This document shows, piece by piece, positions 22,360-33,372 of a stretch of 64,000 nucleotides of DNA; the stretch's first letter is position 1, and each line of letters starts with the position of its first letter. The notes below the pieces were generated by a model that saw only the letters and a program-made list of their open reading frames with translations, had not been told where the DNA came from and ran no database searches. A program made the position numbers and the translations under genes. This DNA is from Kosakonia cowanii JCM 10956 = DSM 18146 (GTDB lineage: Bacteria > Pseudomonadota > Gammaproteobacteria > Enterobacterales > Enterobacteriaceae). The stretch is from the NCBI RefSeq assembly GCF_001975225.1, contig NZ_CP019445.1:868001-932000 (forward strand), given 5' to 3'.

Positions 22360-22869
22360 ATGATGACGATACGTAAAGCGAGCGTGGAAGATGCCGCGCT
22401 GTTGAGCGAGATGGGCTATGCCAGTTACACCCACCATTTCGCGCACTTATGGCAGGAGAAGAGTGAACTGGAGGCGTTTCTGCACCAAGAGTACGCTGTG
22501 CCATCCCTGCAACAGAGCCTGCAAAGCGAAGCGGGAAACTGGTTTATCCTCTGCGATGCCGATCCGGTGGGTTTTGCTAAAGTCACGTGGCATTGCGCCA
22601 GTGACGATGAAAGCCCGGCCGGCACGCTGCTGCATAAGCTCTATCTCTTGCCTGGCAAAACGGGAAAAGGCTACGGCGAGCATCTCATTAATGAGATAGC
22701 GCGTGAGGCACAAGGCCGTGGCGAGACCTTTTTCTGGCTGGAAGTGCTGGATGCCAACCCGCATGCGCAGCGTTTCTATCAGCGCCAGGGGTTCGCGTTT
22801 ATTAAGAGCGCCCTCTTCACCACACCTTCGCAACAAAGCACGCTGCATATTTTCGGCAAAGCGCTTTAA
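22360..22869 (+). CDS. GNAT-family N-acetyltransferase
   Basis: 169-aa single-domain GNAT protein. Motif A is visible in LHKLYLLPGKTGKGYGEHLI (the Q/RxxGxG/A-type pyrophosphate loop), and motif B in LEVLDANPHAQRFYQRQGF. The family transfers acetyl from acetyl-CoA to amines; the substrate cannot be read from sequence. Two adjacent ATGs (22360, 22363) are possible starts. The hexapeptide acyltransferase gene follows by 9 bp, so the two are probably co-transcribed. Not present at this place in E. coli K-12. Confidence 0.85.
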   Translation: MMTIRKASVEDAALLSEMGYASYTHHFAHLWQEKSELEAFLHQEYAVPSLQQSLQSEAGNWFILCDADPVGFAKVTWHCASDDESPAGTLLHKLYLLPGKTGKGYGEHLINEIAREAQGRGETFFWLEVLDANPHAQRFYQRQGFAFIKSALFTTPSQQSTLHIFGKAL

Positions 22870-22878
22870 GGAGCCATC

Positions 22879-23340
22879 ATGCACACCGCCTCTCTTCGCC
22901 ACGCCGCCGTTCGCAACGTGACCTGCGGTGAAAATGTGGTGATTTATGAGCCCGCCAATCTGTATGACTGCACGCTGGCGGATGAGGTTTTTGTCGGCCC
23001 ATTTGTAGAAATACAGGGTAATACGCAGATAGGCAAAGCCACGAAGATCCAGTCCCACACCTTTATTTGTGAGTACGTCACCATTGGCGAAGGCTGCTTT
23101 ATCGGCCATGGCGTAATGTTCGCCAACGATCTGTTCCGCGACGGCAAACCCGATCCAAATCGCGAAAACTGGGGGCGGATTACGATTGGCAATGGGGTAT
23201 CTATTGGCAGCGGTGCGACGATTCTGGCGGTCTCGATTTGCGATGGCTGCGTAATTGGCGCGGGCAGCGTGGTGACAAAGTCGACTACGGTGAAAGGCGT
23301 TTATGCGGGCAACCCGGCGCGACTGCTGCGCCGGTTGTAG
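22879..23340 (+). CDS. Hexapeptide-repeat (left-handed beta-helix) acyltransferase
   Basis: 153-aa LbetaH protein. Imperfect hexapeptide turns [LIV]GxxxxI run throughout: FVGPFVEIQG, TQIGKATKIQ, VTIGEGCFIG, ITIGNGVSIGSGATI, CVIGAGSVVTK, ending in the typical VYAGNPARLLRRL cap. This resembles WbbJ/WlbB-like sugar N- or O-acetyltransferases that modify surface polysaccharide sugars. Ribosome site AAGGAG is close to the GNAT stop. The neighbouring yjbEFGH exopolysaccharide operon makes a polysaccharide-modifying role plausible, but that is inference. Confidence 0.82.
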   Translation: MHTASLRHAAVRNVTCGENVVIYEPANLYDCTLADEVFVGPFVEIQGNTQIGKATKIQSHTFICEYVTIGEGCFIGHGVMFANDLFRDGKPDPNRENWGRITIGNGVSIGSGATILAVSICDGCVIGAGSVVTKSTTVKGVYAGNPARLLRRL

Positions 23341-23345
23341 AACAG

Positions 23346-23370
23346 CGCCCTTCTCAGCGTGAGAAGGGCG
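23346..23370. terminator. Bidirectional terminator between acyltransferase gene and yjbH
   Basis: Perfect 11-bp stem CGCCCTTCTCA-GCG-TGAGAAGGGCG between converging genes. Confidence 0.85.
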
Positions 23371-23375
23371 TTTGC

Positions 23376-25472
23376 TTACTGGAAGTTAACTGACTTATCG
23401 CTGGTCAGGCTGTAGAGATCGAACTTACGGCCCAGTTTCTGGCCGCCGTCACGCGTCAGCGGTGTCCAGCCGATGGCGGCACGGCTGCGGGTCGGGCTGG
23501 CGCTGAACAGATCCAGCGGTACAGAGACATACACCCCTTTGGTGAAATCCCCTTCGCCGTACTGCGCGGCGGAAACGTTGGTTTTCGTCGCATACGCCCC
23601 GACCACGATACCGCTGTCGAAGTGTTTCGACACTTCCAGCGTCACCCCTTTATCGCCCGCCAGATACTGCCCGGCGCTCGCTTTCACCAGTACATTATCG
23701 GCAAACCACGGCGTCCAGTAGGCGGTGAAGTGCCCGGTTTTCACACTGTAATCGGTGAACTTCATCATGTCCTGGGCGCTGCGCCAGTCACGCTGCTTCA
23801 CGTAGTTCGCGTCAATCCCGAAGGCGAGCGGCCCGTCGACCGGACGCCACAGCACCTCTGCACCCGCGCCGCCGTACATGGTCTCAAGATAACCGCCATA
23901 GACCTGGCCATAGAAATTATTGCCGAGGTACTGCAGGTAGTTGGCCTGCAGGTTGTTCACATAGACATCGTTCTGCACATATTCACGCACGCGGGTACGC
24001 ACGCGCGGCAGCGCGGAGTCCTTCGGCGGGTTGGTGTAGTTAAACTTGTCATAGTTATTGGAGATGTTGCCGAACAGGCTGCCGGTGGTCAGCAGATGGT
24101 CGGTGACCCACCAGTCGGCGGTCGCCATTATCCCCAGCTGATACATGTAGAAGCCTTCCGGCCCGCCGAGCGACTGGTTAAGCACCGGATCGAGATGGAA
24201 GTCGAACGCCGTGCGGTCGATATACCAGCCCTGCTCGGTTTTATCCGGCACGATTGGCGTGACGCGTTTTTGCACCAGCTCCGTATCCTGTCCCAGCGGT
24301 TCGCCCTCAAGGTGGCGTTTCAGGCTGGCGACATCCGTTTCGGTGGTCACGGCTGGCATACGCAGACGGTTTTCCGTCACCCGGATGGTGCGAATACCGT
24401 CCGGCAAATCATTCATGATGATACGGTTTGCGCGCTCAACCCCTTCCTGGTTATGACGATATTTCACCTGCTCGCCGGTAACATAGAGCGTATCGCCCTT
24501 GACCTGAATTTGCGGATCCGCAAGACCGGCATTGTACTTCAGCAACGTAAGCTGATTCGCCACCACCGAGTGTTGCAGGATCGCATCCTGCGGCTGCGGT
24601 TGATACTTCGGCCGTGGGTTATCGTTATACGCCGGACGCAAATTATTGAAGTTATTACGCAGGGTGAAGCCGAACATCCAGGTGTTGCCGCGCTCGTAGC
24701 TCAGGTTGATATCTGCCCAGTCCGACACGCGATAGATCGCGCCGACGTTCACTTTGCTGCGCTGCGGCAGTTTGCCGGCAAAATCCTGCTGATAGTTGTT
24801 GCCGTCATACTCCAGCTTCAGGCGCAGCGGGTTCCACGGCGTCTGGTACTCCACGCCGCCGAACAGCGCGCTCGGGCCACGGAACATCTGGCTAGTATCC
24901 GTTGAACCGGCCTGTTTATAGCGGGTATCGCGCACGCAATAGGCTGACTTGTAGCTACAGAGCGGGTTTTTAATGTTGCCATTAGTGCCCAGGTAGCCCC
25001 AGCCAATACCGAGGGAGAAATCAAACGGCCCCCAGGCTTTGTTCGCCACCAGATATTCGCCATCGAACAGCCCCGTCCCGCCGATATCACGCGCGCCGAC
25101 GGAGACCTGCGGCAGCCAGTAGCCCTCTTCCCATAGGCGTAATTTCAGATCGAACGCTTTATCTTTATAGGTCTGGTTGCCGGAGAACGCTTCGACCGAG
25201 CTGTATTTGCGCGTGCGCACGTCGGTGTAACGCAGTGTAGTTTCCAGCCACGGGAAGAGCTGCACCGAGCCTGAGTAGTAACGATACTGGTCGTTATCGC
25301 GGTAGTTGAGGCTCAGTTCGCCCTCAGGTGCCATACGCGCGGTGGGCGTTTGCAACAGGCCAACGCCGCCGAAATCTGACTGCGAAGGCCCGATCGGGTC
25401 CGGCCAGGACTCCGCGTGACAAGCGGCGCTCACGCCAAGCGCCAATATGCTAATAACAAACGATTTTTTCAT
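23376..25472 (-). CDS. yjbH: Exopolysaccharide-associated outer-membrane protein YjbH
   Basis: 698-aa exported protein, same length as E. coli YjbH (GfcD/WbfB-like). Signal peptide [20 protein letters not shown], then an N-terminal barrel region ([20 protein letters not shown], a hallmark of the family), a periplasmic insert (about 290-400) and a larger C-terminal barrel with many alternating aromatic strands. Known family role: secretion of a polysaccharide made or exported by yjbEFGH-type systems. Stop of yjbG and start of yjbH are only 2 bp apart. Confidence 0.93.
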   Translation of the reverse strand: MKKSFVISILALGVSAACHAESWPDPIGPSQSDFGGVGLLQTPTARMAPEGELSLNYRDNDQYRYYSGSVQLFPWLETTLRYTDVRTRKYSSVEAFSGNQTYKDKAFDLKLRLWEEGYWLPQVSVGARDIGGTGLFDGEYLVANKAWGPFDFSLGIGWGYLGTNGNIKNPLCSYKSAYCVRDTRYKQAGSTDTSQMFRGPSALFGGVEYQTPWNPLRLKLEYDGNNYQQDFAGKLPQRSKVNVGAIYRVSDWADINLSYERGNTWMFGFTLRNNFNNLRPAYNDNPRPKYQPQPQDAILQHSVVANQLTLLKYNAGLADPQIQVKGDTLYVTGEQVKYRHNQEGVERANRIIMNDLPDGIRTIRVTENRLRMPAVTTETDVASLKRHLEGEPLGQDTELVQKRVTPIVPDKTEQGWYIDRTAFDFHLDPVLNQSLGGPEGFYMYQLGIMATADWWVTDHLLTTGSLFGNISNNYDKFNYTNPPKDSALPRVRTRVREYVQNDVYVNNLQANYLQYLGNNFYGQVYGGYLETMYGGAGAEVLWRPVDGPLAFGIDANYVKQRDWRSAQDMMKFTDYSVKTGHFTAYWTPWFADNVLVKASAGQYLAGDKGVTLEVSKHFDSGIVVGAYATKTNVSAAQYGEGDFTKGVYVSVPLDLFSASPTRSRAAIGWTPLTRDGGQKLGRKFDLYSLTSDKSVNFQ

Positions 25473-25474
25473 TA

Positions 25475-26212
25475 TTATTCCGGTATCCGATGCGTCAGGG
25501 ACTGGAGAATGTCGGCATTGAGCTTGTCATTCTCATCGCTCCACAAACCCGGTGCGAAACCGACGAAAATCACGCTGCCGGGCATCGGCTCGACGTGACG
25601 ACGGTTCCAGTAAGCCACCGGTACCTTTTGCGTTTTACCGTTGGGATAGACCACCCAGGCGTAGCTGCGATCTGCGCCGCTCAACAGATCCATCTCGTCG
25701 AGGTAGCTCACCACATCGCGCTCTGGCGTAAAGGGTTTTTTGCCCGGACGGCTCACCAGCCCGACGACGGTAATGGTGGTCGGCTGCGGTCCCACCCACA
25801 GGGTGTAGTCGCCTTCCAGCGGCCGGTTAGCGCGGCGGTGCGTGCGCAAAAAGTCGGGATCGAGTTCAACAAGCTGCCTGCCGGTGACCTTGATTCCCTG
25901 CAACTGCTGACGCAAGCCGTTAATAGCAGCCGCGCTGTCACCGCCCTCTTCTGACGCGAGCGTGGTGAGCCGGGCCAGTAGCGCCTGATGGCGTGCCTGC
26001 TCGGTAATGGTCGCCCTGCGCTCGCTGACCACCGCACCCGGCCACCAGCTGTTCGCCAGCCGCGGCTGGCCCACCAGATCGACCAGATGTTCGGCATTGG
26101 TTAAGGTTTTCGGTTTGCTGTCGCCGGGGGTGTAAACATCAACGTTGCCCGCCGCCAGCGCCAGCGGGGAGACGAGGCTTGAAAGCATCAAAAGGAGCGC
26201 GCGTGTTTTCAT
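25475..26212 (-). CDS. yjbG: Exopolysaccharide operon periplasmic protein YjbG
   Basis: 245-aa GfcC-family periplasmic protein (same length as E. coli). Signal peptide [20 protein letters not shown], then two beta-grasp-like repeats homologous to the D2/D3 domains of the Wza exporter ([20 protein letters not shown]). Overlaps the end of yjbF by 4 bp (ATGA type), indicating translational coupling. Confidence 0.93.
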   Translation of the reverse strand: MKTRALLLMLSSLVSPLALAAGNVDVYTPGDSKPKTLTNAEHLVDLVGQPRLANSWWPGAVVSERRATITEQARHQALLARLTTLASEEGGDSAAAINGLRQQLQGIKVTGRQLVELDPDFLRTHRRANRPLEGDYTLWVGPQPTTITVVGLVSRPGKKPFTPERDVVSYLDEMDLLSGADRSYAWVVYPNGKTQKVPVAYWNRRHVEPMPGSVIFVGFAPGLWSDENDKLNADILQSLTHRIPE

Positions 26213-26847
26213 TGTTTGCCCGCCTTAATCAGCGTGGTTTTCACCGGGAACCAGTCCGCGCCAAGATACTGTTCAGACTGGCGGATCACCCCGTCCTCAT
26301 CCACCCAGTAGCGGTTGCGCCAGCTTTTTTGATCCGTTGTGACCTCTTCGTCCAGCACGCGAACGCGGGTTTCGTCGCTGCCCAGCTGCACGGTGTCGGT
26401 GCCATTCCAGTGGAACACCGAGCGGGCAGTGGCGTAGCGCACCTGTTTGTATTCGGTCCAGCCCATCATGCGCGTCCAGCTGGTGCCGTCGATAATTTGG
26501 TTAGGTTTCGCCAGCGGGTCTGCCGCCAGGTTGGTGACATCAAGCAGGTTATCGGTGCCAAGGTGGGTTTTTACGATGCGATAGTTTTGCGTCACGATGA
26601 CGGCCTGATCTTGCGTCACCCATTTTTGCTGGCCGTTTTCGGCAAATGCCAGCACCACAAACAGCTGCGGGCCGTTATTAAGCCGCATATATTGGCTGGC
26701 GTAGGGCATATTACGGATATCTTCATCGGTAAGCTGCACGCCCGGCGTGCCAAATACGCTATTCCAGAGTGAATTCCCGAGGCCTTTGATCGGGCCAGAA
26801 CATGCCTGAAGGAGCAGGCAAATCAAAATGATACCAGGTCGCTTCAC
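26209..26847 (-). CDS. yjbF: Exopolysaccharide operon lipoprotein YjbF
   Basis: 212-aa outer-membrane lipoprotein of the GfcB family. The lipobox is in ILICLLLQACSG with Cys at residue 16. Start is GTG at 26847: it is preceded by GGAGAAG and gives (M)KRPGIILICLLLQAC exactly as in E. coli, with the same total length; the frame is open 48 codons further upstream but those would run through the yjbE-yjbF hairpin. Confidence 0.9.
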   Translation of the reverse strand: MKRPGIILICLLLQACSGPIKGLGNSLWNSVFGTPGVQLTDEDIRNMPYASQYMRLNNGPQLFVVLAFAENGQQKWVTQDQAVIVTQNYRIVKTHLGTDNLLDVTNLAADPLAKPNQIIDGTSWTRMMGWTEYKQVRYATARSVFHWNGTDTVQLGSDETRVRVLDEEVTTDQKSWRNRYWVDEDGVIRQSEQYLGADWFPVKTTLIKAGKQ

Positions 26848-26870
26848 GACTCTTCTCCGAAAGGGACGAA

Positions 26871-26894
26871 ATAACCACACCGAAGTGTGGTTAT
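26871..26894 (-). promoter_or_regulatory. Perfect hairpin with UUCG loop between yjbE and yjbF
   Basis: 10-bp arms ATAACCACAC / GTGTGGTTAT close a UUCG loop on the transcribed strand, followed by TTTCG. It probably works as a partial terminator or 3' stabiliser that favours the small first gene yjbE. Confidence 0.8.
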
Positions 26895-26911
26895 AGTTAA
26901 TGCACTCGCTA

Positions 26912-27154
26912 TTACTGAGTACTTGTCGTGGTGGTGGTTGTGGTCCCCGTATTGGAACCATCACCGCCACCGGTTGCCGCCAGAGCGACACCTACCGCTG
27001 ACCCTACGGTGCTCGCACTCGTTGCCGCAGAGCTGCCTGCAGAAACAGAGGTCGCTGCCGAGCCTGCTGCGTCACCGGTTTGCACCGGTGCAGCGAAAGC
27101 AGACGTCGCCGCAAGCGCGGTTATGGCAAAAATGCCATAAAGAGCTTTTTTCAT
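26912..27154 (-). CDS. yjbE: Small secreted Ser/Thr/Ala-rich protein YjbE
   Basis: 80-aa protein, first gene of yjbEFGH. Signal peptide [20 protein letters not shown] with cleavage AFA-APVQ; mature chain is low-complexity A, S, G and T, ending in a Thr run ([17 protein letters not shown]). Same length as E. coli YjbE. Molecular role unknown. Confidence 0.92.
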   Translation of the reverse strand: MKKALYGIFAITALAATSAFAAPVQTGDAAGSAATSVSAGSSAATSASTVGSAVGVALAATGGGDGSNTGTTTTTTTSTQ

Positions 27155-27562
27155 ATCAATTTCCCTTCATTGAATGAATGGAGATTTGCCTGAAAAAATT
27201 CAGGCGATAGGGAGTATACACAACTAAAGCAGATGAATTACGCCTCAGGAAATAGCGGGGAACCTTTTCGGAACATTAGCCGGAGCGTATATTTAGCAAA
27301 CAGCTATCTTTATAAATACTTTAAAAAACATAGACATAAATAATCACATATTATTCATACAATAAGGCTAGTCCTAAAATAGATAGCAAGCGTTACGCTA
27401 TGCACCCTGATTTTCGGATAAACCTGATGAATGATATTACGCGCGGTAAAGAAGGCTATTCCGCCCGGATTAGCCCTAACGGAAATAACATTATTGGAAT
27501 TACTTATATATTGATTGGCGCAGACGGCGGATATTTACGGCGCGGCGGGAATAATTGCGCAG
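27155..27562. other. Long upstream region of yjbEFGH
   Basis: About 400 bp between yjbE and the pgi terminator. AT-rich centre (27290-27370) holds a candidate RcsAB box. A short open frame on the plus strand from 27400 runs through the pgi terminator into pgi antisense and is not credible. No other feature seen. Confidence 0.6.
27363..27376. promoter_or_regulatory. Candidate RcsAB box for yjbEFGH
   Basis: TAAGGCTAGTCCTA matches the RcsAB/RcsB box (TAAGAATATTCTTA-like) in both outer halves, 209 bp upstream of the yjbE start. E. coli yjbEFGH is known to be Rcs-controlled. Confidence 0.55.
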
Positions 27563-27563
27563 A

Positions 27564-27591
27564 CAAAAAAAAGCGCCGCCGAAGCGACGCT
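27564..27591 (-). terminator. Terminator of pgi
   Basis: Minus-strand stem AGCGTCGC-TTCG-GCGGCGCT (one mismatch) followed by eight Ts, eight bases past the pgi stop. Confidence 0.9.
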
Positions 27592-27598
27592 TTCTCTG

Positions 27599-29612
<2,014 letters not shown>

Positions 29613-30962
29613 ATGTCAAGTTTCGTTGTCGCTAAATTTGGCGGCACCAGCGTTGCCGATTACGATGCCATGAACCGCAGCGCGGACGTGGTGCTCTCCG
29701 ATAACAGTGTCCGTCTGGTGGTGCTCTCCGCTTCCGCAGGCGTGACCAACTTACTGGTTGCGCTGGCCGAAGGCCTTGAAGCGACCGAGCGTTTCGTCAA
29801 GCTCGACGCCATCCGCAAAATTCAGTTCGATATTCTGGAGCGTATGGGTAGCCAGGCGGTGATCCGCGAAGAGATCGAACGCCTGCTGGAAAATATTACT
29901 ACCCTCGCTGAAGCTGCTTCGCTGGCAACGTCGGCAGCGCTGACGGATGAATTGGTCAGCCACGGCGAACTGATGTCGACCCTGCTGTTTGTGGAAGTGC
30001 TGCGCGAGCGTAGCGTGCAGGCGCAGTGGTTTGATATTCGCAAAGTGATGCGCACCAGCGATCGCTTTGGCCGCGCCGAGCCGGACGTAGCCACCCTCGC
30101 AACGCTTGCCACCCAGCAACTTGCCCCGCGCATCAACGAAGGCCTGGTGATCACCCAGGGCTTTATCGGCAGCGAAGCGAAAGGCCGCACCACTACGCTT
30201 GGCCGCGGCGGCAGCGACTACACCGCCGCTCTGCTGGCTGAAGCGCTGAGCGCGTCGCGCGTCGATATCTGGACCGATGTACCGGGCATTTACACCACCG
30301 ATCCGCGCGTGGTGCCGGCAGCAAAACGCATTGATGAAATCGCCTTTGAAGAGGCGGCAGAGATGGCGACCTTCGGCGCGAAAGTGCTCCATCCTGCGAC
30401 GCTGTTACCGGCGGTGCGCAGCGATATTCCGGTGTTTGTCGGCTCGAGCAAAGATCCGCAGGCGGGCGGTACGCTGGTGTGCAATAACACCACCAATCCG
30501 CCGCTGTTCCGCGCGCTGGCGCTGCGTCGTAAGCAAACGCTGTTAACGCTGCACAGCCTGAATATGCTCCACTCGCGCGGCTTCCTCGCCGAAGTGTTCG
30601 GCATTCTGGCGCGGCACAATATTTCGGTCGATCTGATTACCACCTCGGAAGTGAGCGTGGCGCTGACGCTGGATACCACCGGTTCCACCTCCACGGGCGA
30701 TACGCTGCTGACGCAGGGGCTGTTGATGGAGCTTTCGGCGCTCTGTCGGGTGGAAGTGGAAGAGGATCTGGCGCTGGTGGCGCTGATTGGCAACGATTTG
30801 TCGAAAGCGTGCGGCGTGGGCAAAGAGGTGTTCGGCGTGCTCGAACCGTTCAATATCCGCATGATCTGTTACGGCGCGTCGAGCCATAACCTCTGTTTCC
30901 TCGTCCCCGGAAAAGAGGCCGAACAGGTGGTGCAGAAGTTACACCACAACCTGTTCGAGTGA
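29613..30962 (+). CDS. lysC: Lysine-sensitive aspartokinase III LysC
   Basis: 449-aa enzyme phosphorylating aspartate, first step to lysine, methionine and threonine; same length as E. coli LysC. Kinase domain starts VVAKFGGTSVADYDAM; FIGSEAKGRTTTLGRGGSDY forms the ATP/aspartate site. C-terminal ACT pair (about 310-449) includes the lysine-contact segments HNISVDLITTSEVSVALTLD and EPFNIRMICYGASSHNLCFL, so feedback inhibition should persist although the lysine riboswitch is missing upstream. Start preceded by GAGGTAG. Confidence 0.96.
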   Translation: MSSFVVAKFGGTSVADYDAMNRSADVVLSDNSVRLVVLSASAGVTNLLVALAEGLEATERFVKLDAIRKIQFDILERMGSQAVIREEIERLLENITTLAEAASLATSAALTDELVSHGELMSTLLFVEVLRERSVQAQWFDIRKVMRTSDRFGRAEPDVATLATLATQQLAPRINEGLVITQGFIGSEAKGRTTTLGRGGSDYTAALLAEALSASRVDIWTDVPGIYTTDPRVVPAAKRIDEIAFEEAAEMATFGAKVLHPATLLPAVRSDIPVFVGSSKDPQAGGTLVCNNTTNPPLFRALALRRKQTLLTLHSLNMLHSRGFLAEVFGILARHNISVDLITTSEVSVALTLDTTGSTSTGDTLLTQGLLMELSALCRVEVEEDLALVALIGNDLSKACGVGKEVFGVLEPFNIRMICYGASSHNLCFLVPGKEAEQVVQKLHHNLFE

Positions 30963-30968
30963 GATTTT

Positions 30969-31345
30969 GCCTGATGGCGGCTGCGCCTTATCAGGCCTAC
31001 GTAAACCATGCATATTTCAATTGGATGGCCCTTTGTAGGCCGGGTAAGCGCAGCGCCACCCGGCAAGCAGCCTCCGCAAGCCAAAACCAGCCGCAATATC
31101 GTGGTTCTGCCTGATGGCGGCTGCGCCTTATCAGGCCTACGTAAACCATGCATATTTCAATTGCATGACCCTTTGTAGGCCGGGTAAGCGCAGCGCCACC
31201 CGGCAAGCAGCCTCCGCAAGCCAAAACCAGCCGCAATATCGTGGTTCTGCCTGATGGCGGCTGCGCCTTATCAGGCCTACGTAAACCATGCATGTTTTAA
31301 CTGCATGGCCGTTTGTAGGCCGGGTAAGCGCAGCGCCACCCGGCA
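30969..31345. repeat. BIME array: 140-bp tandem repeat, 2.7 copies
   Basis: The unit begins GCCTGATGGCGGCTGCGCC at 30969, 31109 and 31249 (exact 140-bp period). Each contains a REP CCTGATGGCGGC...TATCAGGCCTAC and an opposed REP GTAGGCCGGGTAAGCGCAGC...CACCCGGC; a unique linker (GCAAGCCAAAACCAGCC) joins units. The third copy ends at the second REP. Lies between convergent lysC and rlaP. Confidence 0.95.
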
Positions 31346-31348
31346 GGG

Positions 31349-32134
31349 TTACGCCATCACCGTTTCAAACAGCAACTGGTCGAGATCGCGGACATTGCCG
31401 CTGCGGCTCTCGGGCAACGCATCGGCCACTTCACCGCGCGCCAACTCCTGGCTTATAAAATCATGCATCAACGGCCGACGCGCGCCGTACTGCGCTTCAC
31501 CTGCGCGCTGCTTCACTTCCAGCAGCTCATCGATTTCAGCCCGCAGCGGCGCGCCGAGATCGCTTCCTGCCAGCAGGGTGGCGAAACGCATCGGCGGCAT
31601 CCCTTTCCCCGCCTCTATCCAGCGCACCGCCAGTAGCGGGCGCAGCACATAGAAGTATTTTTTCAGCCGCACCTGCTCATCCTGCAAGTAACTGCGAAAG
31701 TTCTTCTTCGCCATCGCGTAGTAGTGCCAGCGCGCGCGAACCGGTGAAAACCAGTGCGGCACCTGATCGCGTAACGCTGCCAGCACGCCCTCATCCTGCT
31801 GATAAACCACCGGCGAATCGAGCCACTCGATAAGCGTCGGGTTTGCGGCCTTCAATAACCCCAGCGCTTTGCGCCACTCCCAGCCGCAAACATCCAGCTC
31901 CGCGTCTATCGGCAGCTCGATCACATCACGCTGCGGTTCGACGCGCAGGTACCACTGCGGCTTGTGCACATACAAAAAGCGCACATCATAATCACTGTCC
32001 GGCGAGGCAAAGCCCCAGCCGCGACTGCCTGATTCGCAGGCGTAGAGCACTCTCACATCATATTTGCGCTCTACTGCCTCTAACTCGAGCCGCACGCGTT
32101 CACGCATGGCGGCATCAACTCCGTGCTGTTCCAT
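31349..32134 (-). CDS. rlaP: RlaP-type nucleotidyltransferase (RNA-repair-associated pol-beta fold)
   Basis: 261-aa pol-beta superfamily nucleotidyltransferase. The signature helix-turn GSRGWGFASPDSDYDVRF at 36-53 provides the GS motif and the metal-binding Asp48/Asp50. A helical C-terminal substrate domain follows. RlaP proteins are known as companions of RtcB ligase; a role in nucleotide addition during RNA end repair has been proposed but is not proven. Ribosome site AAAGGAG. It starts 11 bp after rtcB, last gene of the slipin-rtcB-rlaP operon. Start at 32134 fits the ribosome site. Could otherwise be annotated nucleotidyltransferase domain protein. Confidence 0.82.
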   Translation of the reverse strand: MEQHGVDAAMRERVRLELEAVERKYDVRVLYACESGSRGWGFASPDSDYDVRFLYVHKPQWYLRVEPQRDVIELPIDAELDVCGWEWRKALGLLKAANPTLIEWLDSPVVYQQDEGVLAALRDQVPHWFSPVRARWHYYAMAKKNFRSYLQDEQVRLKKYFYVLRPLLAVRWIEAGKGMPPMRFATLLAGSDLGAPLRAEIDELLEVKQRAGEAQYGARRPLMHDFISQELARGEVADALPESRSGNVRDLDQLLFETVMA

Positions 32135-32145
32135 TTCTTACTCCT

Positions 32146-33372
32146 TTAACCTTTTACGCACACTACCTGACGCAGGGTATGCACCACTTCCACCAGCGAG
32201 GCCTGCGCCGCCATCACGGCGTCGATATCTTTATAGGCCATCGGGATCTCATCGATCACCTCGCTGTCTTTACGGCACTCCACATGCGCGGTAGCGCGGA
32301 TCTGATCTTCAACGGTAAAACGCTTTTTCGCCGCAGTACGGCTCATGGTGCGCCCGGCACCGTGGCTGCATGAACAGAAGCTCTCTTCATTTCCCAGCCC
32401 ACGCACGATAAAGCTTTTCGCACCCATTGAGCCGGGAATAATCCCCATCTGCCCTTTTTGCGCCGACACCGCACCTTTACGCGTTACCAGCACCTCTTCA
32501 CCAAAGTGCGTCTCTTTTTGCACATAGTTATGGTGACAATTCACCGCTTCCTGCTGTGTCATAAAGGGTTTAGTGACAATACTCGACAGTGCTGCCAGCA
32601 CGCGCGACATCATCACTTCCCGGTTATGACGGGCGAAATCCTGCGCCCACTCAACCGCTTCCAGATAGTCGTCATAGTGCTTGCTCCCCTCGCGGAAATA
32701 GGCGAGGTTTCGGTCCGGCAGATTGGCGATATGCTGCTGCATATCCTGCTGGGCCAGGGTGATAAAGACGTTGCCGATGGCGTTACCCACGCCGCGCGAA
32801 CCGCTGTGCAACATCACCCAGACCCGCTGCTGCTCATCCAGACACACTTCAATAAAGTGGTTACCGGTACCCAAAGTTCCCAGATGCTGATAATTGTTAG
32901 TTTTCAGCAAGCGCGGATATTTATCCGTCAGCCGCTTAAAGCGCGGCGCAAGCGACGCCCAGTGCGCATCCACCTCTTCGGGCGGTCTTGACCATGAGCC
33001 TTTATCCCGCTTCGATCGGTTTACCGAGCGCCCGTGCGGCACAGCTTGCTCAATGGCGCTGCGCAGCCCGCTCAGGTTATCCGGCAGATCGCCTGCCAGC
33101 AGCGAGGTGCGCACGGCAATCATGCCGCAACCGATATCCACGCCGACCGCCGCCGGGATAATCGCCCCTTTGGTCGGGATGACGCTACCAATGGTGGAAC
33201 CTTTCCCGAGGTGCACATCCGGCATCACCGCCAGATGTTTGAAGATAAACGGCATTTTGGCGGTATTAAGCAGCTGCTCACGCGCTTCTGGCTCGACCGG
33301 CACGCCGTGGGTCCACATCTTCACCGGCGCGCTGTTTTCACGCGCCAGCAGGTTGTAATCGTTATGCTGCAT
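32146..33372 (-). CDS. rtcB: RNA-splicing/repair ligase RtcB
   Basis: 408-aa GTP- and Mn-dependent ligase that joins 2',3'-cyclic-phosphate or 3'-phosphate ends to 5'-OH ends; same length as E. coli RtcB. Metal-site blocks are present: VGVDIGCGMIAVRTS, GTLGTGNHFIEV, MLHSGSRGVGNAIGN, and the guanylylated nucleophile His337 in CSCSHGAGRTMSR. Overlaps the slipin stop by 11 bp, so translationally coupled. Unlike E. coli no rtcA cyclase follows; rlaP takes that place. Confidence 0.96.
   Translation of the reverse strand: MQHNDYNLLARENSAPVKMWTHGVPVEPEAREQLLNTAKMPFIFKHLAVMPDVHLGKGSTIGSVIPTKGAIIPAAVGVDIGCGMIAVRTSLLAGDLPDNLSGLRSAIEQAVPHGRSVNRSKRDKGSWSRPPEEVDAHWASLAPRFKRLTDKYPRLLKTNNYQHLGTLGTGNHFIEVCLDEQQRVWVMLHSGSRGVGNAIGNVFITLAQQDMQQHIANLPDRNLAYFREGSKHYDDYLEAVEWAQDFARHNREVMMSRVLAALSSIVTKPFMTQQEAVNCHHNYVQKETHFGEEVLVTRKGAVSAQKGQMGIIPGSMGAKSFIVRGLGNEESFCSCSHGAGRTMSRTAAKKRFTVEDQIRATAHVECRKDSEVIDEIPMAYKDIDAVMAAQASLVEVVHTLRQVVCVKG

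Noticed and set aside
23622..24905. 427-codon open frame on the plus strand
   Set aside because: Fully antisense to yjbH, which has clear family similarity; composition (His, Val, Arg rich) is typical of a GC-codon shadow.
30969..31345. Possible CRISPR array (regular repeats)
   Set aside because: Units are REP pairs with 140-bp period and near-identical linkers; there are no variable spacers and no cas genes.
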